From NCBI RefSeq assembly GCF_040869045.1, contig NC_090319.1, positions 65,196,779 to 65,260,778 of the forward strand: DNA of 64,000 nucleotides, given 5' to 3'. This DNA comes from Eurosta solidaginis (Eukaryota > Arthropoda > Insecta > Diptera > Tephritidae). Positions within the stretch are counted from its first letter, which is position 1. Each line of letters begins with the position of its first letter. This document shows, piece after piece, positions 1-10,080 of this stretch. The notes under the pieces were generated by a model. That model was not told where the DNA came from and did no database searches. It saw only the letters and a program-made list of their open reading frames with translations. The position numbers were made by a program, and so were the translations under genes.

Positions 1-219
1 ACCGAATCCACGATCACCAAGAATGTATTGTTTTTAAAATCAGACTCTGTATCATCCCTAATCATCTCATTTCCATTATCTTCAAAACGTTTTTTGGGTT
101 TTCTCTTTCGAATGTCCGGAAACTTTGGCGAGATGTTGAATTGAATAGCAACTGTTTTGCATTCGTTTACAATTGTAAGGCTAATGAGGCATCAAGATGT
201 CGGGATGCCCCCCATAAAT

Positions 220-375
220 TCAGAAAACAAAAATTCAGATTTCAGAAAACATTAGTCAGAACCCTTTTTTCAGAAAGACAAAATTCAGAGGTCAAAACTA
301 AGAAGTCAAATCTCAGAAGTCAAATTTCAGAAGTGAAAACTCAGAAGTCAAATTTGAGAAGGCAAACAGAAAAAA
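220..375. repeat. Degenerate short tandem repeat (TCAGAAGTCAAA-like)
   Basis: A run of loosely repeated units of about 12 bases built on TCAGAAGTCAAA and TCAGAAAACA. It produces an open frame from 141 to 476 whose translation is only repeated S/E/K/T/Q residues, so I read that frame as a by-product of the repeat. No protein family is recognisable here. Confidence 0.6.
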
Positions 376-689
376 CATTAAATTTTTCTCAAAATTCAGA
401 AACGTTCGTTTATTTGGAAGGAATTATGTATAAAGAAAAAGTATTAAAATCTAAAATTTTAAATTGTGTGCAATAGCAAGCATGTAATTAATTAAATCTT
501 TTCGGGTTTATCTTTTTCAAATGAATTTACAATATTCAAAAAACGAAGTCTTATATTTTATCTTGCGTTTCCGATATGACTCGCCCCAGCTGAAAATTGC
601 TGCAGTTTTGTTTCTGTTATTGCATGTTCGTTTTTTATTTTATTTATAAAATTAGAAATATTAGCGTGTGTCCCAAACGCACTTCGAAT

Positions 690-2260
690 GACGTTGTACG
701 GACTTCACCCAATTTAACATCTATGGTGGCGTCTCTAGCTTGGAGTACGACGTTTCTTTCATTAATGGTAGTCAGTATTTTGAACCAAATTGAGGGCAGC
801 AAGATACATTCGAACTTGTTGTTGTACTTGAGAATGCCGGTAATATCTCCGTATGCTTGTGCAGTAAAATATAGCTTAAGTAATGAGTTTAGTGCTTGTG
901 TTAATCCTGGAACATGGTTTGCAAATGGTCTGATTGCCTCAATTCTAGCCGATCACCAAGTGTCTGAAAGACTGTGAAGAGAGCTTGGTACTTTTTTTTT
1001 GAGGACGTCCCATTGTTGTGGACTGCTGCTGAAAATAGTAAAACATTTTTGTACAACTCCGAAGAAAATAATTGCACCGGTACAACATTCTGCAGCATAA
1101 ATACCACATAAATTGAGACTGTAGGTTGCACAAGGCGAGTAATCAGCATTCGAGTATGACGTAGTGATCCGTTGTAAGCTCCTTTCATATTGGCGCCGTT
1201 ATCTTTTAATGGGATTTCATGTTTGACTAGAGTATAGCAAATTAGATCAGCGATTTTCTGACCAGTTTTTTGGTTACCATTCACGAAAGCCAAAAATCGT
1301 TCTTGAATTGTAAAATTTGTTGCTTCCGAATTGAAATGGAGTTAGCGCAAAATGAACGTATTCTGTTCAACGTGACTAGCATCAGGCGTAGCATCAACGA
1401 TGATAGCAAAATACTTGGCTTTCTTGCCTTGATCTAATATAGTTTCCCTCACATGCTTTGCACAAATTTCTATAAACTCGTTCTGAATCTCTGGGGAAAG
1501 TAAGTGAACTTGTAAACGTTTGTGCTGTCGTTGTGAAATCCTAACATTCTCCAAATGATCTCTAAGTATCGGATCATATTGGCTTATGAGATCTTAGATG
1601 CCCAAAAAATGTCCAATTTTTTCCTTCACCAAGATATATACTTTCGCCTTTGAAAAATAGGCCTCTTTCACCAAAAAATAAAATAGTGGCCAAAATTCTA
1701 TATAAAATTTCTTTCTACTTTTGAGTTTCAGCGATTAGCTGTTCATTGATAAGTGTATCAATTGTAGCCTCCTTTTGAATTAGATTTTGTAAAGATCGCC
1801 ATTGAATATAACATTTAATGTGATCTTGAGTATTTTCGTGTGATGGCAGTTTATCGTATAGCTTCTTCCATACCTGGAATTTCGAATATCCGCCAGGACA
1901 ACAAATTTTAGGTAGATTTAAATAAAATATTGGCGCTTAACAGACGACATGACAGGCAATAAAAAGCATTGCTACTGGCACTCCACACTAACCAGTCACG
2001 CTCCTCTTTCTCTCCATTTGGCAAGATTCTGTTTAACAACGCGGTGGGAAATGCCTCGTCATGACAATCACGTGGAAAAATAAAAGGGCACTTTTGATTA
2101 CCTCGCGGAATTATTTCGTTGACTTCTTCAGATCGCAAAAACTCATTATTAATGGTACCGATATCAAACTCGTTTAAATAATCTGGACTTTGATACAGAG
2201 TTGGTGGTATTGTTGTTGAAGATGAACCTTCATCAGTGTTACCAAGAAAACTCTACGATT
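690..2260 (-). pseudogene. Decayed hAT-type transposase (ZMYM1-like, TTF zinc finger + DUF4371)
   Basis: This is a relic of a hAT-superfamily transposase of the kind annotated as zinc finger MYM-type protein 1-like. Reading the minus strand from about 2260 down gives, in order: a TTF-type zinc-finger segment (NGEKEERDWLVWSAS, then YCLSCRLL, around 2138-1908); a KLPSHENTQDHIKCY segment at about 1900-1640; a DUF4371-like segment (LLSPEIQNEFIEIC...YFAIIVDATPD, 1600-1342), where the last D matches the first acidic catalytic residue of the family; DNGANMKGAYNG at about 1190; and a LKKKVPSSLHSLSD stretch followed by SARIEAIRPFANH near 1000-900, continuing to about 700. The pieces lie in different frames and are cut by stops, for example TGA where the family has TRWSAR. 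No terminal inverted repeats or TSD were found. It lies just downstream of the protease pseudogene and may have helped break it, which is inference. Confidence 0.8.
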
Positions 2261-2563
2261 TCGGATTCATGTAAACATACATTTTTGTTTGATGTTTTTA
2301 TTGTCTCCTCCCTGTTCGAAGGCTCAGGCGAAAAATTATTATCAATATTGGTTGCTTTTGAAATTCGGCTTAACATTTGCATATGGAACAACTAAAGGCT
2401 CTCCTGAATTTAAAAAAAAATGTCTTAGTACCTGTAAATCGCGGGCCCCTGAGAAACCCCGGGCCCTGGGGAATCCCCCCATTTCCCCTCACCCATCATC
2501 GGTGTAACAAAAGTCACAAGTACCTCAATAATTGCCAATTTTAGTTTGTTCTCCACCACTTAC

Positions 2564-4218
2564 CGTTCATGTGCGCGCACTTCCTTCACAGCAAATGTAA
2601 CTGGCGCCGAAGGATCAGCATCGGTCGATAAATCGATATCACCCAAACGTACAGTAAATTGTCGCGCTGCAAAACTAAAATATGACACCGGCTTCAAAAG
2701 TATTCAAATGGGAACAAATTAAAATAGCTTACGGTTTCTGACGCGAATCTCTGGTACAATGCGCTGCTGTCAAAATATATTTGGAACCAATAAGCGAGCC
2801 ACCACACCAGAACTCTGTACGTTTGGGACCATGCAAAAATATTGCCGTCATCCATGGCCATTAACCATTCGGTGCTTCAACTCCACCAACAATACGCCCC
2901 GATGAATATTCCTGTTGTCCACACTCTTCTGGATCTACAATATTATTGTTGCCTAGCAGTTCTAACTCATTGCCAAGCGGGTTAGGTGTAGTCTTTGTTG
3001 CTGTGGTGGTTTTTGAGGGTTTTAACTGTGGTATTAACACCAAAATGGTGATGATGCTGGACGTGGTGCAGTTGGACGTTTTGTTCAATAATAAAGCGGG
3101 AGAGCTACTCAAATCTTCGCAGCGGCCAGGACGCCCGTTGGGTGTTTTGCAATAATTTTCGGCGTCTTTACCGATCACATCTTCAGTAGTCGCTGGCAAC
3201 TGATCAACACGATCTATTGAGTGTGTGGTTGTCGGGTGGGTAGTCGTACTTAGTCGCATTGTGGTGTGTAGTTTGTTTAGTTGTTGCGTTTGACTACCCG
3301 CACCCGTTGCTGGTAGTCATAACTTTATTCCGATTCTTCTTCTTTTTCTTCTTCTTCTTGGTATCTTTGGTTTCAACGAACATGGGATTCGCTGGCGTTT
3401 GTGTTTCTCCCTCGCGCTTAACTAATGTCTGTAAATTGGTAATTTTTTGCTCGTTTACGAGATTACTCTCATGTGATGGTGGCGCAGGTATTTTACCTGT
3501 CGGATTTACGTCACTAAATTTTCTAGATGGCGCTGCCGTCGTTGTACTAGTAGTCGTTATAGCGCTTGTTGTACTCATCCCACTAACAGTACTAGTGGCA
3601 ATATTTACCTCATTTCCCACACCAGACGCTTGATACGTTTCAGGTTTGGGTTCATGCTGCCCACCGCGCGTTATATCCACCAACAAATGTCCCATTTTAT
3701 TAAGTGCGCCTAAAGTTTCCGAGATGCGATTGAATGCCGATTGAAAGAGTAGGCGCGGAATAGTTTCATCACTACTACTATCTGTGCTACTGCTCTCTTC
3801 ATCATCGCTATCGTCATAGTACTCTTCTTCATCATCATCGTCGTCATCCTCCGAGTCGGCGTCTCTACTTTCAGATTCCGAATAAGCATCTGATTCTGAA
3901 TCTAAAGATGATGACTCTCAGCCAGCTTTCAGGCGATTATTTTGTTTTACTTTATTTGTTTCCACACATCCAAATTGTCTCGAATTTTCAGCAATCACGT
4001 ATCCTTTGGAGAATGGTGAGTCCGATTGCGACTGAAAAAGACGCTGCCTTAAAAGTAGATGTGAATCCAAACTGTATACTAAACTAAAAGATTTGAAGCT
4101 ATTTTACTATGAGTGAACTTACATTGGTCGTTTTTCAAGTGCCTTGGCTCGTAATCATCATCTGAGTCGATGCTGGCCGCTTATGCATAATACTGAGAGA
4201 GAACTGTGACTGATAGTA
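2564..4218 (-). pseudogene. CLIP-domain serine protease, 5' part, disrupted
   Basis: Extracellular clip-domain S1 proteases are zymogens that act in insect cuticle, coagulation or melanisation cascades. On the minus strand I see an exon candidate at 4218-4123 (acidic SIDSDDDYEPR, followed by GTAAGT), a large exon at 4031-2733 and a short exon at 2674-2564, with GT...AG introns. The 58-base intron 2732-2675 joins in frame to give RQKPFAARQFTVRLGDIDLS. The large exon encodes an Asp/Glu/Ser-rich stretch (about 3910-3770), a Thr-rich spacer, a Lys run, a clip-like Cys segment (CKTPNGRPGRCEDL, ~3150), the activation site RIVGG (2896-2882) and the catalytic His motif LTAAHC (His codon 2761-2759). 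Lesions are TAA at 4183-4181, TGA at 3920-3918, TAA at 2863-2861 and a frameshift between about 3325 and 3294. The 4123/4031 junction does not keep frame. Exons with the catalytic Asp and Ser are absent downstream. It resembles Drosophila proclotting-enzyme-like proteases such as CG8172, from memory. Start codon unknown. Confidence 0.78.
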
Positions 4219-4278
4219 CTGTAAAGTAGAGAAAAAATGGCATTAGGTCTTGTTCATGTTTCGAAAGAGTTACGATGA

Positions 4279-4682
4279 TAATAGCCGTGTTTTTTTTTAC
4301 ACGCGTATACGTTTCGTTTGCGTGTGAAAAAAACGCCTATCCTCGGTTAGATAATGCTTAGGAGACCCATCTAGCGGCAGTGGTTAAACAACTAGCTACA
4401 GCACAGGGTGTACCGAAAAGTGGAGACACAACCCTCTGTTGTATTTCTGTGTATAACATATAGCTGAATCAGTTGTGGTAAATAGTGGACGCGCATAGAA
4501 TTAGTGCAGAGGGTGAAACATAGCCACATATTTCAGTTACATCTGAGTATAATGCGTATTGAAATTTAGTAGTACTAATTTTATGCGTAACAATTTCAGA
4601 GGTGTATTTAAAGTTTGTCGCTTAGCAGTCCATATAAAGTTTAAGCGTATACGTATATAGATGTGAAAAAACACAGCTAATA
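4279..4682. mobile_element. MITE with TAATA target duplication
   Basis: A 394-base element (4284-4677) is flanked by identical TAATA at 4279-4283 and 4678-4682. The two ends are imperfect inverted repeats: GCCGTGTTTTTTTTTACAC at the left and, on the other strand, GCTGTGTTTTTTCACA at the right, each followed by a GTATACG block. It has no coding potential. The superfamily is uncertain. Confidence 0.72.
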
Positions 4683-4689
4683 TTAATGG

Positions 4690-6290
4690 TGCTCGCTGAA
4701 CTCATGGCAACCTCGGGTATACAAGGTGGCGGATAGTGAATGACTTCTGATCTGTCAGCTACAAATATCATTAGGGGATACAAATAAGCAATAAATAATT
4801 AAAAGCGGTGAGAGAGAAGGGCCACAGTGGCAAGACAAATGGATGCCACCATAATATTCTTATGCTATCCTCAAAATTGCGTTCCATAAGATTCTGATGG
4901 CGATGCTCTCTAGTGGAAAGTATGCTGTCGGTGACGATATTAGTCCATCTCAGGGTAATAGCTGGTCGAAATTAATGTGGTGTTAATATTCCATCATTTC
5001 CGCCTTGTTAAAACCGTGGAAGCTAAGGCATCTTTAAATTGGCGGTGCAGACCCGGCTGAGGAAGCTCCATACTCATGCCGAGTTCTGGACCTCCTTAGC
5101 GACCTGTAAAATGGCCAAAAGGTAGCATTCAAAAAAAGCAAAAAAAATTACTTAGATCACCATTTCTGATAATAATGGGAAAGCGAGGGTATCCTGCGGT
5201 TGCTCCAGCACAACCGGTACGCTTTAATGGTGAAAATCAGGGGATGTATACAGTAAGTGTGAGTCTTGAAATATACATTGTTCTTTTATACCAAATTATA
5301 TGAAGAAAAAGTGTACATTTTAAAACTCACACATACTAATACAGCCCCAGAACTAATATGGCAAATTTTTTAGACTTTTTGACAGCCAACAACGGAAAAT
5401 ACCTCTACGTGCCTGGCACCAACTCAAAGGTGGCTATGAGGACAAAAATAAACGTTACGATGGACCCAAAAACCCTTGCCATAGGATGCTTTGTTTATCT
5501 GTGCGCGTCGGAAGCCAATGAGTCCAAGAATAAGACTCAATAATTTACAGAAGTAGCTTCTCTAAGAAGGTAAGAAATTAATGGTAATTTTGACGATACT
5601 GTTGCTGCTGAGATTTGGATTGTGAACGATGTGTAATGAACAGTTGCTACTTGACTTTAAATTTAGCCAATAAAGAAGTTCCAGGACTGTCTCGTACTAT
5701 TTGGGAATGACTTGCTAGACGTAACGGGCAATGTGAATGACTGTTTTTTTAGTCCTCCTCAATGTATCTCCTTCCCGTTGTCCGCAATGCTTCCGTAACG
5801 AGGAACTCCTGCCAGCGCCATGTTTGAGGCATCATCTTGCATTTACTTACTACCCTGGGCGATGCAATGGGAAATTAAGCTGACGAATCAGGAAGACGGA
5901 CTGTAATAGATACCTTAACTGATCAAGGAAGAAAACTCAGCGAGGATGTATAAAATAATGTCGGAGTCATACCAGAAAATCTGCTGAGGATACCACTTCG
6001 ACCACATTATCTTGAGCTCCAACAGGCAGACTAATGAGGTCTTACTGCAAAACAGTCAGTTGTTTCACATATGTTAAAGTCCAAAGGTAATTGGTTAAGG
6101 AACATGTTCGCTTAGTGCGTCATCTTGAACGACCTAAGTATAAATAACTGTTACCTCTCCTTTATTCAGCTCTTTAACATTGTACATTGTTTTCCCAGCC
6201 ATTTGATATGAATTTTGCAGCTAAGCTTACTATCGATCTCGAAGTCCAGATACTTTACTCCCGCAAATAGAGAGAGCGCAGCACCATTTA
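4690..6290. other. Intergenic stretch, nothing recognised
   Basis: No gene, repeat boundary or RNA recognised. A 61-residue open frame at 5358-5543 (starting MANFLDFLTANNG) has no family resemblance that I can name and no supporting splice or repeat context. Confidence 0.4.
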
Positions 6291-6294
6291 GAGT

Positions 6295-6782
6295 GTAAAC
6301 GGGCTGTAAAGTGTCGAAGAATATATGTAGGCCTTACAACCTTGGACTAACAAAGTTGCTTCTATCATCAAAAAAGAGGACTGTAGATTCATGACGGGTA
6401 TTCTGACTGGACACTGTCCTCTGGCGTCAAATGCCTTTAAATTATGCTTGGTCAGTGATACCAAATGTAAGAAGTGCGGGTTGGAGGAGGAAGCAAGCGA
6501 TCGAACGAACACATTTTGTGCTCGCGCCCTGCGCTTTCCAGCCTAAGAGTTCGGATATTAGGAGTGATGCAGCTGCCCGATCTAGTAGCAGAAAGAGGTA
6601 TAGGTCCTAGAAGGCTTCTAGTATTTGCCAAGAGGATGGAGTTATTTTATAACATAGGTCCGGTGTGATAGGGTTTTTCAGTGTGGTCGTTAAATACATT
6701 TCTGGTAACACTATGGACTCATTCAGTCTATGTGAGGTCTCATTGACCGACCAGTTCAACCAAACCTAACCTAACCTAACAC
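6295..6782 (+). mobile_element. 3' end of RNase H-bearing non-LTR retroelement (family 1), 5'-truncated
   Basis: The plus strand carries the C-terminal tail of a non-LTR ORF2. The sequence for FMTGILTGHCPLASNAFKL is at about 6390-6450, followed by the CCHC-like KCKKCGLEEEA segment and a frame-broken continuation. It is the same family as the pieces at 16521-17125 (minus) and 25120-26050 (plus), which share the GILTGHC block and the end sequence. The 3' end is a run of AACCTAACC repeats at 6764-6780, the terminal signature of the family. Stops and frameshifts show it is dead. Confidence 0.7.
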
Positions 6783-7798
6783 ATAATCTTTTCCTCCACA
6801 GAAGCATAAAGAAAACTCGTTCTTGCAGCTTTGCGATGTCCTCTCGGCGAGTGCTTGTTACTGAAGCTTGTAAATTTGTGTTATCTTAGCTTCTAGCATT
6901 GCTTGCGACGGCAGATTTGGTTGTATATAACATCACGCTCTGTTCCAGAAATATTGACAGAGTCTATTGTTAGAAATCTGTAGACGTTTCTACCTATTAT
7001 TTCTTGAATGATAGTTTCTGTTAATCTGTCCTTCACGTGCGATACAGAATAAGTTTGGATCCAGTTGGGGCCGCCCTTCTGTGGATATCCAAACGAAAAA
7101 TGACACTGAAGATTACACATCACAAAAACCGGATTTTCTCCAAACCAAATTTGACAATATATACATGAATTATTATTCACTTTGTCGGAAAGTCAACAAA
7201 ACAAAATCATATCCAAAAGCCTTTTAAAGACCTTCATCCTTAAGGACTTAAGGCCTATGGATCTGTAGTCACTAGCAATTTAGTGAACTATGTATTAAGA
7301 TGACTTTAACTTTTCTCCAGATTTGAGGACAATGGGCTGGTGTGACTCCGGCTCTATAAATTTTCTACGGTACTTTTAATTGGTTTCCAGAAAATTTTCA
7401 CGAAAACGAAAGTGGAAGTGGAAGTAATAAACAACATTTAATTTACAACAAACATTTCAGTGTCACATTTACTTCCGAAATCAGAGACGTCATCTTACCA
7501 TTGCCTTAACTGGCACTAAGATGCTGTAAAATTCCATCGCTGTAATCATTTCACGCTTGCCGCATGCAGTCTAGCCATCTACATATATACATACCATATT
7601 CATCAGCGGTCTCATTGCGGTTGGAAAAACTCGTTCATAAGAGATCTTGCAAGTTAACATAAGGATCAGTTTTTCAGAAAAAGTTCAACCCAGTTTGTCA
7701 TTTAAACTACGCTTAAACTTATTCTGCAGTTTTTCAGTCTACTTTAACTGAATTTTAAGCTGAGCTTAAGCGGCCGATCTGGCAGGGATAAACTCTAG

Positions 7799-8178
7799 TT
7801 AACCTATCGGGCGGCAACCATGGTATGATTTTAGCGTGCTCCGCCTACCACACCGAATGCCCTGGGTTCACACCCCGGCAAAGCAACATCAAAATTTTAG
7901 AAATAAGGTTTTTCAATTAGAAGAAAATTTGTCTAAGCGGGGTCGCCCCTCGGAAGTGTTTGGCAAGCACTCCGAGTGTATTTCTGCCATGAAAAGCTCT
8001 CAGTGAAAACTCATATGTTCTGAGTCGGCATAAAACAAGTAGGTCTCGTCCCGCAAATTTGTAGGAAAAATTAAAAAGGTGCAGGACGCAAATTAGAAGA
8101 GAAGCTCGGCCTGAAATCTCTTCGGAGGTTATCGCGCCTTACATTTTATTAATTTTTTTTATTTACTTAACCTATCGG
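7799..8178 (+). mobile_element. tRNA-derived SINE with 12-bp target duplication
   Basis: The body lies at 7811-8166, between identical 12-base copies of TTAACCTATCGG at 7799-7810 and 8167-8178. The head is tRNA-like: an A-box-like segment around 7822-7850 and a good B box, GGTTCACACCC, at 7865-7875, both internal RNA polymerase III promoter elements. The tail ends in a T/A-rich tract. A second copy lies on the minus strand at 47540-47886 and a 3' fragment at 33589-33770, so the body is shared while the flanks differ. It would be mobilised by a LINE partner that I cannot name. Confidence 0.85.
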
Positions 8179-8252
8179 TGATTTGTCGTTCGAAATGGCG
8201 CCGAATATACCCAACAAGCATTTGGGCTTGAGTAGCATTAGAGCTCATGTTG

Positions 8253-8907
8253 ACTAATATTAGGGCTGTGAACTGCATCCGGATTTTTCAACTATCTGGA
8301 TAAACGGGATATTCGAATAACCGAATAGCTAAGCAAATAATCCGGTTATCCGGATATCCGGATACGTAAACGGAAAATCCGGATATCCTTATGTCCGGAT
8401 ACTGGAATATAAAAGTTTAATATATGCATATCAGAATTGAACGAAGCAAACATCGAAAAATTATTCACAAAATATGTTTGTAGATTATGAAATTAATGTC
8501 AAAAATTAAAAAGCTACAATTTTACAAACATCAACAATTTTACAATTTAGACTAATAATGAGTGCTAAAATGATCAGCAAGTGAAAATAACAGTGCCATT
8601 TGTTTATATTGGGAAAAAAGCTGCATAACAAAGGACCGACATCAAGTATATGGTGCCACTATCGGTTTTTCCATCTTCAAGAGAATGGTATGGATGCAGC
8701 TTTTCTCTCTAAATCTGCGCCAGAATATAAGCCGATAAATAAAATAAATTATAAAAAATAATGATATATAAATCCGGATATCCGGATAGTTTCACCAACG
8801 AATATTAACCGGATATCCATGCCGTCCGGATTTTATCCGTGTCACCGGATATCCATATGGATATCCGGATATTCGAATATGCGGATAGTCCCAGCCCTAA
8901 TTAATAT
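8253..8907. mobile_element. Non-autonomous hAT-like element rich in CCGGATATCCGGAT palindromes
   Basis: The element occupies 8261-8899, with ends TAGGGCTGTGA and, inverted, TAGGGCTGGGA. Flanks ACTAATAT (8253-8260) and ATTAATAT (8900-8907) differ at one of eight bases, as expected of an aged 8-bp hAT duplication. Both subterminal regions are packed with the palindromic motif ATCCGGATATCCGGAT and variants, in both orientations, around an AT-rich core. No open frame of note. Assignment to hAT rests on TSD length and end sequence only. Confidence 0.7.
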
Positions 8908-10080
8908 CATACTTCTAAAATCTTAAGAGTTGTTACGAAACAGTGGCTAAACTTGAGAATCACTGTGTACTCAACAAAAGGGGGATTTTTTTATAAAGCG
9001 AAAAATGTTATTACTTAAGTTGAAGAAATTATCGCTCCCGACTTATGGTTCTTTGACTGGACTCAAGTGTAAGATTCTAATACTACAGTATTTTCACGAA
9101 AATAAAATAAAATATATATAATTTATTTTTTGATAAATTACGCTTCATTACCACTATCAATCAGGTGTTTATTTCTCACAATAAATATATGTCGCCTTTG
9201 GTGGTACCACCTTGGAGATTTGTTTTCAACTTAATCTCAACTCGATATCCAATGTAGGATATCAACTGGAGAATCATGTCCAATATTCATTTCAGAACTG
9301 TACATTTCTCAAAATCTCTCAAAGCACACTGGTCGGTCTTATATGGAGTTGGTGGCCAAAAATACTTCCACTAGAGATATAAACGTGAAACTTTGGTCAC
9401 GGCTTTATAAATATGTGAGAATTATTTTTTCATAAAATTGGTGCGGGTGATACTTTCATATCGACCCACTTTCACCGCATGCATACAAAAAGTGAGTTGA
9501 TGTGGGGGGAAGTGGTAAGATGTGTCTATCGCAAGTACAATGTTTAGAAAAAGAAAAAGAAATTAAAGAAAAAGAAAAAGAAATTAAAGTTAATTAATTA
9601 AAGCATACATAACAATAACAAAACAACAAACACACACAAAAGTTTACATTTTCATATCGTTGACTGGATAAAATAATGTCGTATATTACATTTGAACACA
9701 TATAACATACGACAATAATTTATCCGGGTGACGCTATCAGAAAACTGTCGCAAAACATAGTTAGTGACAGAAAGTGGCAGCTGATATTAACACTTTAGAA
9801 TCTTAAAATTTTGACTAATAACAAGATATAAGTCCGAACGTGAGGATCGGTGAGGAACCCAACTAAACCTTTAGCTAAAATTTGAAATTTAAATATTTGT
9901 GCAAATAAACACTAATAAAGGCACTGGTGAAATTTTAAATTACAAAAACAAAACTCAACAAGCTAAAGACTCAAATTATTTCAAAATGAAGTAAATACAT
10001 TTGACTTCAATATTCATTTTTACTTATTTCAATACAGTAATGTTTTATGTATTTTTAAATAGCTTAAACTTGCACTTTAT
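8908..10080. other. AT-rich intergenic stretch
   Basis: No gene recognised. It contains a short purine-rich duplication (AAAGAAAAAGAAATTAAAG, about 9548-9590) and an imperfect 19-base inverted repeat with a 22-base loop (9666-9684 against 9707-9725, 17 of 19 positions pairing). Confidence 0.5.

Noticed and set aside
5358..5543. 61-residue frame MANFLDFLTANNG...
   Set aside because: No family likeness, splice signal or context; kept only as an unassigned note.
6764..6780. AACCTAACCTAACC runs (also near 41970 and 16521), resembling the TTAGG insect telomere repeat
   Set aside because: Each lies exactly at the 3' end of a non-LTR retroelement copy, and Diptera lack TTAGG telomeres. They are element termini, not interstitial telomeres.
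7865..7875. B-box-bearing sequence considered as a functional tRNA gene
   Set aside because: The head does not fold into a full cloverleaf with acceptor stem, and the sequence continues into a SINE body flanked by a TSD.
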